Positions 51,791 to 60,526 of a DNA stretch of 64,000 bases are shown one piece after another. Location of the stretch: assembly GCA_016704895.1 (NCBI GenBank), contig JADIZG010000066.1, positions 9,077 through 73,076 on the forward strand, read 5' to 3'. The stretch's first letter is position 1. Each line of letters opens with the position of its first letter. The translations under genes and the position numbers were made by a program. The stretch is from Betaproteobacteria bacterium. Its GTDB lineage: Bacteria; Pseudomonadota; Gammaproteobacteria; Burkholderiales; Casimicrobiaceae. Under the pieces are notes generated by a model that did no database searches, was not told the origin of the DNA, and saw nothing but the letters and a program-made list of their open reading frames with translations.

Positions 51791-53314
51791 ATGGCCGACC
51801 CGCTTATCGTCGCCCGACACGGCGACCTGGAGCTCGCCCTCCTGCCTTCGATGGCGAACCGGCACGGGCTCATCACCGGCGCCACCGGCACCGGCAAGAC
51901 GATCTCGCTGCAGGTGCTCGCCGAGCAGTTCTCGCGCATCGGCGTCCCGGTGTTCATGGCCGACGTCAAGGGCGACCTGACCGGCATCGCCTACCCCGGA
52001 TCGATGTCCCCGAAGCTCAAGGAGCGGCTCGACAAGCTGAAGCTGCCGGAACCCGCCTGGGGCGGGTGCCCGGTCACGCTCTGGGACGTCTGGGGCGAGC
52101 AGGGCCACCCGGTGCGCGCGACGGTCTCGGACATGGGGCCGCTGCTCTTCGCCCGCCTCCTCAACCTGAACGAGACGCAGGAGGGCGTGCTCGCGCTCAC
52201 CTTCAAGATCGCCGACGACAACAAGCTGCTGCTGCTCGACCTCAAGGACCTGCGGGCGATGCTGCAGCACGTGGGGGACAACGCCGCGCAGTACAAGACG
52301 CAGTACGGCAACGTCTCGCCGGCGTCGGTCGGGGCGATCCAGCGCGGCCTGCTGCAGATCGAGGAGCAGGGCGGCGACCGGTTCTTCGGCGAGCCGATGC
52401 TGAACGTCGACGACCTGATCCAGACCGTCGATGGACGCGGGATCGTCAACATCCTCGCCGCCGACAAGCTGATGACCGCCCCGCGGCTCTACTCGACGTT
52501 CCTGCTGTGGCTGTTGGCCGAACTCTACGAGAACCTGCCCGAGGTCGGCGACCGCGACAAGCCCAAGCTCGTGTTCTTCTTCGACGAGGCGCACCTCCTG
52601 TTCTCCGAGGCGCCGCCCGCGCTGCTCGAGCGGATCGAGCAGGTGGTGCGTCTCATCCGCTCGAAGGGCGTCGGCGTGTACTTCGTGACGCAGAATCCGC
52701 TCGACATCCCCGACAAGGTGCTTGGCCAGCTCGGCAACCGCGTCCAGCACGCGCTGCGGGCGTTCACGCCGCGCGACCAGAAGGCGGTGAAGTCGGTCGC
52801 CGACACGATGAGGCCGAACCCGAAGCTCGACGTCGGCAAGGCGATCCTCGAGCTGGGCACCGGCGAGGCGCTCGTGTCGTTCCTCGACGCGAAGGGCTCG
52901 CCCGGGATCACCGAACGCGTGTGGATGTTCGCGCCGGGATCCCGTATCGGGCCGATCTCGCCCGAGGAGCGCCGCAAGCTCGTCTCGGACTCGGTCGTCG
53001 CGGGCCAGTACGAGAAGACCGTCGATCGCGAGTCGGCGTTCGAGATGCTGAAGGCGCGTGCAGGCGGCGGGACGGCGGTTCCGCAGGACGCCGGGCAGGC
53101 CCCTGCCGCCGGCCAGGGGACCGCCCCGTCCGGAGGCGGCCTGATGGGCGGGCTGTCCGACATCCTGTTCGGCTCGACGGGTCCGCGCGGAGGCAAGCGC
53201 GAAGGCATGGTCGACGCGCTTGCCAAGAGCGCCGCGCGCTCGGTCGGCTCGTCGATCGCGCGCGAGATCACGCGCGGCGTGCTGGGCTCCCTGCTCGGGG
53301 GCCGGAAGCGATGA
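51791..53314 (+). CDS. HerA-like ATPase of the DUF853 family
   Basis: A 507-residue P-loop ATPase related to HerA/FtsK. Walker A is GATGTGKT (30-37) and Walker B is LVFFFDEAHLL (Asp265/Glu266). Family blocks include VFMADVKGDLTGIAYPG, GNVSPASVGAIQRGLLQIE and GVGVYFVTQNPLDIPDKVLG. The C-terminus is a Gly-rich variable tail ending LLGGRKR. DUF853 proteins are widespread and functionally unclear. No NurA-type nuclease is adjacent, so a HerA-NurA repair complex is not supported. It overlaps the downstream lipoprotein gene by ATGA. Confidence 0.88.
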   Translation: MADPLIVARHGDLELALLPSMANRHGLITGATGTGKTISLQVLAEQFSRIGVPVFMADVKGDLTGIAYPGSMSPKLKERLDKLKLPEPAWGGCPVTLWDVWGEQGHPVRATVSDMGPLLFARLLNLNETQEGVLALTFKIADDNKLLLLDLKDLRAMLQHVGDNAAQYKTQYGNVSPASVGAIQRGLLQIEEQGGDRFFGEPMLNVDDLIQTVDGRGIVNILAADKLMTAPRLYSTFLLWLLAELYENLPEVGDRDKPKLVFFFDEAHLLFSEAPPALLERIEQVVRLIRSKGVGVYFVTQNPLDIPDKVLGQLGNRVQHALRAFTPRDQKAVKSVADTMRPNPKLDVGKAILELGTGEALVSFLDAKGSPGITERVWMFAPGSRIGPISPEERRKLVSDSVVAGQYEKTVDRESAFEMLKARAGGGTAVPQDAGQAPAAGQGTAPSGGGLMGGLSDILFGSTGPRGGKREGMVDALAKSAARSVGSSIAREITRGVLGSLLGGRKR

Positions 53315-53754
53315 GGGGCACGGTGCGCGCGGCGGCGCTGGCGGCGGCCTGCGCCGTCGTCGCCGCCTGCGGCACCTCTCCGATCCCGATCACGCCGTCC
53401 GGCGAGGTTGCGACCGCGCCGGTGGCCCGCGTCGCCGTCGCGCCCCCCGCGGGAGCGTCGACGTCCGCCGTCGCGCCGTCCGAGAGGCTCGATCCGTCGT
53501 CGTTTCCCGCCGGCGCGGTCTACGTATGCTCGAGCGGGACCGGCGTCCAGCGCAAGGTCACCGCGATCGCGTTCGACGAGAAGGCCGGCGCGATGTGCAG
53601 GCGCCATCCCGAGATGGGCCCCTGCCAGTACGAGCGCGACCTGTGCCGGAAGAGCGGAGGACGCGTCTACGCCCCCGACGGCGCCGAGATCACGCTCGCG
53701 ACCGAGGCCGAGTACGACCGCAAGGTGATGCGCGTCCGCTTCAAGGCTAATTGA
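53311..53754 (+). CDS. Putative lipoprotein of unknown function
   Basis: A 147-residue protein with a lipoprotein signal (AALAAACAVVAACGTS; lipobox VAAC). A Pro/Ala/Val-rich linker follows, then a small domain with four cysteines (AVYVCSSGTG, GAMCRRHPEM, GPCQYERDLC) and ending VMRVRFKAN. I do not recognise the family. Its ATGA overlap with the ATPase gene suggests joint expression, though one protein is cytoplasmic and the other exported. Confidence 0.65.
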   Translation: MRGTVRAAALAAACAVVAACGTSPIPITPSGEVATAPVARVAVAPPAGASTSAVAPSERLDPSSFPAGAVYVCSSGTGVQRKVTAIAFDEKAGAMCRRHPEMGPCQYERDLCRKSGGRVYAPDGAEITLATEAEYDRKVMRVRFKAN

Positions 53755-53765
53755 GTCCCCGCGGG

Positions 53766-53887
53766 GCGCGCTTCGGGGGCGGGGGCGCCCGGGCGCGGGG
53801 GCCCCGAAGCGCGCAAGCGCGCTTCCCCAGGGGCCACCGCGACCTCGGGACGGCCCTTCGGTCGCGGGGTCGCGGGGTCGCGGGGTC
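53766..53887. repeat. Nested inverted repeats and 9-bp direct repeats between convergent genes
   Basis: GCGCGCTTCGGGG (53766-53778) pairs perfectly with CCCCGAAGCGCGC (53802-53814). The second arm can instead pair with GCGCGCTTC at 53817-53825, so two hairpins compete for the same strand. Three direct copies of GTCGCGGGG follow at 53861-53887 and run into the hydrolase stop codon. There is no T-run in either direction. It may end transcription between the convergent genes in a Rho-assisted way. Confidence 0.6.
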
Positions 53888-54554
53888 AGCCGACGTGCTG
53901 GCGGAGGAACGCGAGCGTGCGCTCGCGCGCGAGCTTCGCGGAGGACGCGTCGAACGATCCGCGCTGGTCGCAGTTGAAGCCGTGGTTGGCGGGATAGATC
54001 AGCACCTGCGACTCCGGATGCGCGGCGGCGAACTTGCGGACGCCCTCGACCGGAATCATCGAATCCTGCTCGCCGAAATGCGCGAGGACCGGACAGCGGG
54101 GCCGCTCGCCGGACGCCTCCAGCATGCCGCCGCCATAGTACGGCGCCGCGCACGCGAAACCGGGAAGGCGCGACGCGCTCATCCACGCGACGTAGCCGCC
54201 CCAGCAGTAGCCGACGATGCCGACCTTGCCCGCCGACGACGCCGCCGCCCGCGCCGCCTCGACGTCGGCGAGCGCGTGATCGAGCGATGCCTTCGCCTTC
54301 AGCGCCCGCCCGCGTTCGATGTCTTCGGGCGTGTAGCCCAGGTCGACGCGCGGCTGGATGCGGTCGAAAAGCGCCGGCGCAAGCGCGAGGTACCCGTCCG
54401 CGGCATAGCCGTCACAGACGCTGCGGATGTGGCTGTTCACGCCGAAGATCTCCTGCACCACGACCAGCGCGCCGCGCGGCGCGCCCTTCGGCTCCGCGCG
54501 CCATGCCGAGATCGTGGCGCCATCGGCGGCGATCAGGTCGATCCAGTGTCCCAT
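53886..54554 (-). CDS. Dienelactone hydrolase family protein
   Basis: A 222-residue alpha/beta hydrolase with the dienelactone hydrolase set: nucleophile Cys117 in GIVGYCWGG, Glu35 in VVQEIFGVN, an acid Asp in FGEQDSMIP and His in NHGFNCD. The family opens dienelactones in chloroaromatic breakdown, but most members act on other esters. No aromatic degradation genes are nearby, so the substrate is open. There is no signal peptide. Convergent with the lipoprotein gene. Confidence 0.9.
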   Translation of the reverse strand: MGHWIDLIAADGATISAWRAEPKGAPRGALVVVQEIFGVNSHIRSVCDGYAADGYLALAPALFDRIQPRVDLGYTPEDIERGRALKAKASLDHALADVEAARAAASSAGKVGIVGYCWGGYVAWMSASRLPGFACAAPYYGGGMLEASGERPRCPVLAHFGEQDSMIPVEGVRKFAAAHPESQVLIYPANHGFNCDQRGSFDASSAKLARERTLAFLRQHVG

Positions 54555-54731
54555 GGTTCCGGCCGCTCCCTGTCCTGGCAACTGCGCAACGGCGAACGAT
54601 AGGCGAACCCGCGCTCCTCCGCAAATCCCCGTTTCGCGCAGGCATCGCGCGCACCCGGCCGCCAACTTGCGGTATGGTCGCGGCAAGGCGGCACGCTGCG
54701 GCGGCCAAGCGCCCCTGACCCGGAAGCCTCC

Positions 54732-55544
54732 TTGCCCTCCCTGCCTCCCGCCCCCCCGCTTGCGCCGACGCGCGGCCGCTGGGAATCCGCGGTAAGACCG
54801 CTCGTCGCTGCGCACGACGGTCGCCTGTGGCGCGCGCACAGCGATGCGGTCAATGGCGCGCTGGTCGAGCGCTGGCTGGGCGAGGATTCGTGCGAACGGA
54901 TCCTCAAGACCGACCTGTTCGACGAGGCGATGGGCGCTGGGCTCCATCCGCTGCTCGAGCGCCGTGCGCGCCGGGTCGTCGCGATCGACGTCGCGCCTTC
55001 CGTGCTCGCCGCGGCGAAGGCCCGCCACCCGGGCCTCGACGTCGTCGCGGCCGACGTCCGGCAACTCCCGTTCGCGGACGCGTCGTTCGACGTCGTCGTG
55101 TCGAACTCGACGCTCGACCACTTCGACACGCGAGCGGAGATCCGCGACGCGCTCGCCGGGCTCCATCGCCTGCTGCGACCCGGAGGCCGGCTCGTGCTCA
55201 CGCTCGACAACCTGCGCCATCCTGCAGTCGCGCTGCGCAACGCGCTTCCGTTTTCGTGGCTGCGCCGGATGGGACTCGTCGCCTATCCCGTCGGCGCGAC
55301 GCTGGGACCGGCGGGCCTCCGGCGCACGCTGGCCGAGACCGGCTTCGAGGTCGTCGACGTCGCCGCGCTGCTCCATTGCCCGCGCGCGATCGCCGTGCGC
55401 CGCGCGCGGACGCTCGAGCGTCTCGAGGCGCCCGCGGCGCGCGACCGGTTCCTGCGACGGCTCGCGCGCTGGGAGTCGCTCGCGACGCTGCCGACGCGCT
55501 TCCTCACCGGCCACTACGTCGGCGTGCTCGCCCGCAAACCATGA
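54732..55544 (+). CDS. SAM-dependent methyltransferase (class I)
   Basis: A 270-residue protein. The SAM fold shows VVAIDVAPSVLAAAKARHPG, VVAADVRQLPFADASFDVVV, SNSTLDHFDTRAEIRDALAG and LHRLLRPGGRLVLTLDN. Motif I is unusual: KTDLFDEAMGAGLHPLL replaces the Gly-rich loop, as in some glycan-cluster methyltransferases. The TTG at 54732 is an uncertain start. It is the first plus-strand gene of the cluster leading to the asparagine synthetase, 13 bases before the next gene. Confidence 0.75.
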   Translation: MPSLPPAPPLAPTRGRWESAVRPLVAAHDGRLWRAHSDAVNGALVERWLGEDSCERILKTDLFDEAMGAGLHPLLERRARRVVAIDVAPSVLAAAKARHPGLDVVAADVRQLPFADASFDVVVSNSTLDHFDTRAEIRDALAGLHRLLRPGGRLVLTLDNLRHPAVALRNALPFSWLRRMGLVAYPVGATLGPAGLRRTLAETGFEVVDVAALLHCPRAIAVRRARTLERLEAPAARDRFLRRLARWESLATLPTRFLTGHYVGVLARKP

Positions 55545-55557
55545 TGCCGGGGCCGCG

Positions 55558-56193
55558 ATGACGTCGCTCTACCCGTCGGGCAATGCGCTGCAGCGCGCGT
55601 CCGCGTCGCTTCGCCGCGAGGGCGTTGGCGCGTTCGCATACAAGCTCGCGAGCGAAGTCGGATTCCGGCGCGCGCTGCTGCTCGAGCGCCTGCTCGACGA
55701 CCCGATCGCCGACCCCGCGCCCGCATTGCCGGTCGAGTTCGCAGCGCTCTGCGCGCACGAGATCGACGACTACCTCGTGCTGCGTCCCGACGCCGACCCG
55801 GCACAGGTCGCCGATCCTCGCCTCCGGATGGACCTGCCACGTGCTGAGGCACGAGGGACGCATCGTGTCCGCCTGCTGGCGCGCCGACCCGCCCTACTGG
55901 TCCAGCTACCTCGAACGCACGATGCCGATCGGGTCGACGGCGACGTGTATCTGGTCGATGCCTGGACGGATGCCCGCTATCGCGGCCAGGCGCTCGCGCA
56001 CGCGCTGTGCCTCCACCAGTTGCACCACTTCCGGGCGCTGGGCTTCCGGCGCGCGGTGCGCGCCACGGTTCCCGAGAACCCGTCAGCGCTGCGCGTCCAC
56101 GCGAAGAGCGGGTTCCGCGCGGTCGCGATGGTCGGACGCATCCGGATCGGTCCCTGGCGCTGGCACTTCAGGCGCGACTGGCGGGGCGCGTGA
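55558..56193 (+). CDS. GNAT family N-acetyltransferase, internally out of frame
   Basis: About 211 residues as read. The C-terminal half carries the GNAT acetyl-CoA motif (VDAWTDARYRGQALAHALC) and the ending ALRVHAKSGFRAVAMVGRIR. In the middle (about 55830-55935) the meaningful sequence (VLRHEGRIVSACWRADPPYW) lies in another frame. Two compensating indels probably scramble some 35 residues of the literal translation. The substrate is unknown. It begins 14 bases after the methyltransferase. Confidence 0.7.
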   Translation: MTSLYPSGNALQRASASLRREGVGAFAYKLASEVGFRRALLLERLLDDPIADPAPALPVEFAALCAHEIDDYLVLRPDADPAQVADPRLRMDLPRAEARGTHRVRLLARRPALLVQLPRTHDADRVDGDVYLVDAWTDARYRGQALAHALCLHQLHHFRALGFRRAVRATVPENPSALRVHAKSGFRAVAMVGRIRIGPWRWHFRRDWRGA

Positions 56194-57371
56194 ATCCCTT
56201 CGTCGCAGCCCGCGGCGCCGGATCGTGCCCCCCGCTGGAAGTCGTGGCTCGCGCCCCTGGCCGATGCCGTCGTCGCGGTCACGCTGTTGCGGGGGGTGAC
56301 CGCGCACGAGCGCCGTCCGGCGACGATGCTGGTCGCGGGCCGGTTGAAGCGTGTCGGGTGGCTGATCGATCGCTTCTTCGCCGCCCCCCCGGAGCGCGAG
56401 CCGCTCGGCCACGTTCCCGCATGGAGACTGGCGAGGACGCTGCGGCAGATGAAAGGATCGGCGGATCTCACGGTCGCGCACGTCGCACGCCTCTCGGCAG
56501 GGCCGCTCGGATTCGACGACGACTACCTGCCGGTCCCGGATTGGATCGGCATGCGATTCGTCGCGCCGTTCCCTCCCGATGGTACGTGCCCTCACAGCCA
56601 CAGCCTGTCTGACGACCTGCGGCGGGTTCGCCGCGGCCGATGGAGCGCCGAGGTGTCGCACCGCGCCTCGGACTTCGCAGCGTACTACCGGGAGATGTAC
56701 GTCCCGTACGTGCGCAGCCGGCACGGCGCCGAAGGCACGTCCAGTCCGCCCGACGCCTGCGCCGGGCGTTCCGCCGCGGCGGACTCCTGTGGGTGTCGCG
56801 CAACGGCGAGCGCCGCGCGGGACTCCTGTTCGAGCACCGGCAAGGGACGCTGGTCGCGGTGGCGCTGGGCACGGCCGGCGATCCGGTCCGCCAGTTGAAG
56901 GAGGGCGCGATCGCAGCCCTTTACGTGCACATGCTCGACCATGCGCGATCTGCCGGGTGCGCCGACATCGACCTCAGGGGCAGCCGGCCTTCGCTCGACG
57001 ACGGCATCACGCGATACAAGCGCAAATGGGGAGGAATCTTGTACGACCGGCCCGACGTGCTCACCACCACGCTCGTGCACTGGCATCGGATGACACCGGC
57101 GGCCAGGGAGTTCCTGACGCACACGTCGCTCGTCTTCCGCGACGCCGGCAGCCTGTCGGCGCTCGCGGTCGCCGGGCCGGACGAGCGCGGCTGCGCGGAT
57201 CCGGGCCGCACCTGGACGCGCCTGGGCACGCCGGGACTTCGTCGCATGATCGTGCTCGGGACGACGTCTGCGGCGTCGAATGCCGGCGCGCCGCGAAGTG
57301 TCTGCGTGGCCATGCCCTTCTCCGCGATCGAGTCGGGCCCGCGCGCGCTCCTCGCGCCCGCGACGGACTGA
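56190..57371 (+). CDS. GNAT-like (BioF2-type) acyltransferase, frameshifted
   Basis: The first part (GRLKRVGWLIDRFFAAP, HVPAWRLARTLRQMKGSADL, FAAYYREMYVPYVRSRHG) and the second part (LRRAFRRGGLLWVSRNGERR, GLLFEHRQGTLVAVALGT, IAALYVHMLDHARSAGCADI, DLRGSRPSLDDGITRYKRKW) lie in different frames, with the break near 56740. The second part resembles the Acetyltransf_6/FemAB-related fold, in which a C-terminal GNAT domain handles large acceptors. The start is uncertain: a GTG at 56190 overlaps the preceding stop, with a possible early indel. About 390 residues when joined. It ends 14 bases before the asparagine synthetase. Confidence 0.6.
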
Positions 57372-57385
57372 CGAGGACGCGCCGA

Positions 57386-60300
57386 ATGTGCGGCATCGCA
57401 GGCATGGCGTTTCGCGACCCGGCGCGCCCGTCCGATCCCGCGACGCTGCGACGCATGGCCGACATCCTGCGTCATCGTGGTCCGGACGGGGACGGCTTCC
57501 ACGTCGCGCCCGGCATCGGCCTCGCGTTCCGGCGGCTCGCGATCATCGACCTCGCCACCGGCGAACAGCCGATCGCCAACGAGGACGGTACGGTCGTCGT
57601 CGTGTGCAACGGTGAGATCTACAACCACGTCGAGTTGCGGACACGCCTTGCCGCCGCGGGCCACCGCTTCCGCACGGCCTCCGACGTCGAAACCATCGTT
57701 CACCTCTACGAGGAGCACGGCGACCGTTTCGTCGATCACCTGCGCGGCATGTTCGCGATCGCGCTGTGGGACGCGCCGCGCAGGCGCCTGCTGCTCGCGC
57801 GCGACCGCTTCGGCATCAAGCCGCTGTACTACGCGGCGACCGACGAGGCGCTTGTCTTCGGCTCGGAGCAGAAAGCGATCCTCGCGTCCGGCGCAGTGAC
57901 GCCGGAGCCCGACCTGCAGGGAATGCGGCAGCTCCTGACCCACGGCCGGACGGTGACGCCGCGCACGATCGTCCGCGGTATCGCCAAGGTGCCGCCCGGA
58001 TGCATGCTGGCGTGGTCCTGCGGCCGCATGACGACGAGCCGCTACTGGGATGTGACTTTCCCGGCGCGCGACGCCTACGAGACACGGCCGGACCGCGAAT
58101 GGGCGGAGGGCCTGCGCGAGAAGCTCGCCGAGAGCGTCCGTCTCCACCTGCGCAGCGACGTTCCGGTCGGCGCGTGGCTCTCCGGAGGGATCGACTCGAG
58201 CTCGGTCGCGGCGCTCATGGCGGCCACGGTCGCCGATCCCGTCAAGACGTTCACGATGCGCACCGAGGACCCCGCGTTCGACGAGCTCCACGGCAAGCGG
58301 GCGCTGGACGACTTCCCGGCGTTCCGCCTCGACGGTCATCGCGTCCTGTGCGGGCCCGAGGACTTCGAGCTGCTGCCCGCGGCCATCTGGCACACCGAAG
58401 GCCAGGTGCTCGCCACGATCTCCACGGGTCAGCTGCGTGTCGCGCGTGCCAGCGCCGAACACGTGAAGGTCGTGATGTGCGGCGAAGGGGCCGACGAGCT
58501 GCTGGGCGGATACTCGTGGTACCCGACGCTTCCGTTCCTCGAGCCGCTGTTCATGCTCCCGCGCGCCGCGCGGCAGTGGATCGCCCGCCTGTCCCCGGTC
58601 CGCAGGCGCTGGCCCGGCGCCGCCGGCACGATCGCCGGCCCTCGCGAGATGGATTTCGAGCGGTACTCGAGAAGCATCTCGCACCTCGCGACCCAATCGG
58701 CGGCGACGCGCCTGTTCTCGGCAGAGGTCCTCGACGCGCTCAACCGGGATGCCCCGTCGCCGGATGCGGCCCCGCCGCCCCCCGGCTTCGACGCATGGCA
58801 TCCGTTCGCACGAATGCAGTACTTCGACATCAGGCATCGCCTCGGTGACGGCGTGGTGCTGACCCTCGATGCGGCGACGATGGCGCATTCGGTCGAGGCC
58901 CGGGTCCCGTTCCTCGACCACGAGCTGGCTGCGTTCTGCGCGAGCATCCCGCCGCGCGTCAAGATGCGGCGACTGCGCGAGAAGTACGTGCTTCGTCGTG
59001 CGATGGAACGCGTGCTCCCGCGCGAGATCGCGTGGCGAAGGAAGTCGCCGATGCGGGCCCCGTACGATCCATGGGGCGGGCGCGACCTCCCGCCGTTCGC
59101 GCGCGACGAGCTGTCGGACGTCCGGCTGCGCGAAGCGGGCTACTTCGACCCGTCCAAGGTCGCGGCGGCACTGCGACTCCATCGGGCGGGCGGCGAGGAC
59201 CTCGAGCACGCGCTGTCCGCCGTGCTGGGCGTCCAGCTCTGGGACCGGATGTTCCGGCGCGGGCGACTCGACCGGTACGCCGTGATCCGCTACCGATGGC
59301 GTGACGTTCCATCGCTCTTCGCCACGCCCGTTGGTCGCGCTCAGCTGATCGAGGGCGTCAATTACCGCCTGTGGCCCGTCTCGTCGCGGCTGGCGCGCGT
59401 CTACCGGCGCACGCTCGTTCGCCGGACGCGCGTCGTCGCGATCGTCGGGTCGTCGGGCAAGTCGACGACGGTTCGAGCGGTCGCCGCCGCCATCGACGTC
59501 CCTCCCGCGGACACTCTGCTCTACAACGCGTGGGGCTCGGTCAGCCGCGCGATGCTTCGCATCGCCCGTGGCCAGCGCCACGCGGTGGTCGAGGTGGGCA
59601 TCGCGGACAAGGGACAGATGCGCCCCTACTCGCGCGTCGTCCAGCCCGACGTCACCGTCGTGACGTCGATCGGCAGCGAGCACCACCGGAGCCTCGGGAC
59701 GCTCGACGTCACGCGCGACGAGAAGGCGTGGATGGTCCGGGCGCTGCCGCCGGACGGGACGGCCGTGCTGAACGGCGACGACCCGAACGTGATGTGGATG
59801 AAGGGCGAGACGCGCGCGCGCATCGTCACGTTCGGATTCGGCGCCGCATGCGATGTGCGTGCGGTGGACGCGCGAATCGACTGGCCCCTGGGTACGCGCT
59901 TTCGGTTGCTTGCGTTCGGGAACGAGCGCGACGTCACGATCCGGCTCCTCGGCTACAAGTCGCCGGTCGAGACCATCGACGCCGCGATCGACGTCCTCGA
60001 GGCGATCCCGGCGCGCCGGCGGATCGTGCTGCTCGGCGAAATCTCCGAGCCGCCCAATCCCCAGCACGCGACCTACCGGCGCATCGGGGAGCGCGTCGGA
60101 CGCGTTGCCGCGCACTTCCTCGTCGTCGGCACCATGATCAAGGACTACCGGCCCGGGGCGCGTGCCGGCGGGATGGATGCTGCGCGCATCGTTGCGGCCG
60201 GCGACACGCCTGGCGCCGTGGCGGCAAGGCTGGCCGCGCTGCTCGAGCCGGGCGACGTCGTCCTCGTCAAGGGGCGGGACACGCAGCGGCTGGCACGCGT

Positions 60301-60526
60301 CTGCCTGATCCTTCTGGGCCGCAGGGTCGGATGCGAGATCCGGTCGTGCCATCTGCGCACCATCACCTGCGACGAGTGCCCGATGCTCGAGCGCGGCTGG
60401 GGGCGCACCGCGTCGTCACGTGACGGCGCGGGATGGCCGCGCGCGACGATCCGCGCCGCCACCGGGTCTCGACGCACGTCGGAGACGGCCACCTCCTCCG
60501 GCACGCCCTGCCAGAGCATCTCGTAG
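57386..60526 (+). CDS. asnB: Asparagine synthetase B joined in frame to a Mur-ligase-like module
   Basis: As read, 1046 residues in one frame. Residues 1-632 form a full glutamine-hydrolysing asparagine synthetase: catalytic Cys2 (MCGIAGMAF), NGEIYNHVELR and RDRFGIKPLYY in the glutaminase domain, and the PP-loop SGGIDSSS at 266 with CGEGADELLGGYSWY in the synthetase domain. The Mur-ligase-like module then starts without a stop. Conserved sequence ends near 60410; the last ~35 residues overlap the convergent gene and look spurious. AsnB-type enzymes in surface or natural-product clusters often amidate substrates other than Asp. The fusion could be artefactual, because a GTG/TGA overlap at 59282-59285 would separate two genes after one upstream indel. 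Confidence 0.8.
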   Translation: MCGIAGMAFRDPARPSDPATLRRMADILRHRGPDGDGFHVAPGIGLAFRRLAIIDLATGEQPIANEDGTVVVVCNGEIYNHVELRTRLAAAGHRFRTASDVETIVHLYEEHGDRFVDHLRGMFAIALWDAPRRRLLLARDRFGIKPLYYAATDEALVFGSEQKAILASGAVTPEPDLQGMRQLLTHGRTVTPRTIVRGIAKVPPGCMLAWSCGRMTTSRYWDVTFPARDAYETRPDREWAEGLREKLAESVRLHLRSDVPVGAWLSGGIDSSSVAALMAATVADPVKTFTMRTEDPAFDELHGKRALDDFPAFRLDGHRVLCGPEDFELLPAAIWHTEGQVLATISTGQLRVARASAEHVKVVMCGEGADELLGGYSWYPTLPFLEPLFMLPRAARQWIARLSPVRRRWPGAAGTIAGPREMDFERYSRSISHLATQSAATRLFSAEVLDALNRDAPSPDAAPPPPGFDAWHPFARMQYFDIRHRLGDGVVLTLDAATMAHSVEARVPFLDHELAAFCASIPPRVKMRRLREKYVLRRAMERVLPREIAWRRKSPMRAPYDPWGGRDLPPFARDELSDVRLREAGYFDPSKVAAALRLHRAGGEDLEHALSAVLGVQLWDRMFRRGRLDRYAVIRYRWRDVPSLFATPVGRAQLIEGVNYRLWPVSSRLARVYRRTLVRRTRVVAIVGSSGKSTTVRAVAAAIDVPPADTLLYNAWGSVSRAMLRIARGQRHAVVEVGIADKGQMRPYSRVVQPDVTVVTSIGSEHHRSLGTLDVTRDEKAWMVRALPPDGTAVLNGDDPNVMWMKGETRARIVTFGFGAACDVRAVDARIDWPLGTRFRLLAFGNERDVTIRLLGYKSPVETIDAAIDVLEAIPARRRIVLLGEISEPPNPQHATYRRIGERVGRVAAHFLVVGTMIKDYRPGARAGGMDAARIVAAGDTPGAVAARLAALLEPGDVVLVKGRDTQRLARVCLILLGRRVGCEIRSCHLRTITCDECPMLERGWGRTASSRDGAGWPRATIRAATGSRRTSETATSSGTPCQSIS
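59282..60423 (+). other. Mur-ligase-like module (second half of the asnB frame)
   Basis: About 380 residues, possibly an independent gene starting at GTG 59282. RTRVVAIVGSSGKSTTVRAV is the ATP-binding P-loop and AVVEVGIADKGQMRPYS matches the MurF metal-site Glu block. PDVTVVTSIGSEHHRSLGTL corresponds to the TNIGxAHLExFG motif, and PPDGTAVLNGDDPNV and the C-terminal VLVKGRD complete the family pattern. Mur ligases form amide bonds through acyl phosphates. The tail holds C-x4-C-x6-C-x2-C (CEIRSCHLRTITCDEC), a possible zinc site unusual for MurF. One indel near 60415 would give a stop inside the palindrome TCACGTGA at 60416-60423. Confidence 0.7.

Noticed and set aside
51791..53314. HerA-like ATPase considered as part of a HerA-based defence or NurA repair system
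   Set aside because: No nuclease, SIR2 or DUF4297-type partner is adjacent; the neighbours are a lipoprotein and core genes. The DUF853 family is common housekeeping-type.
55558..56193. The acetyltransferase considered intact because its frame is open throughout
   Set aside because: About 35 residues in the middle make sense only in another frame, so two compensating indels are likelier than a novel insert.
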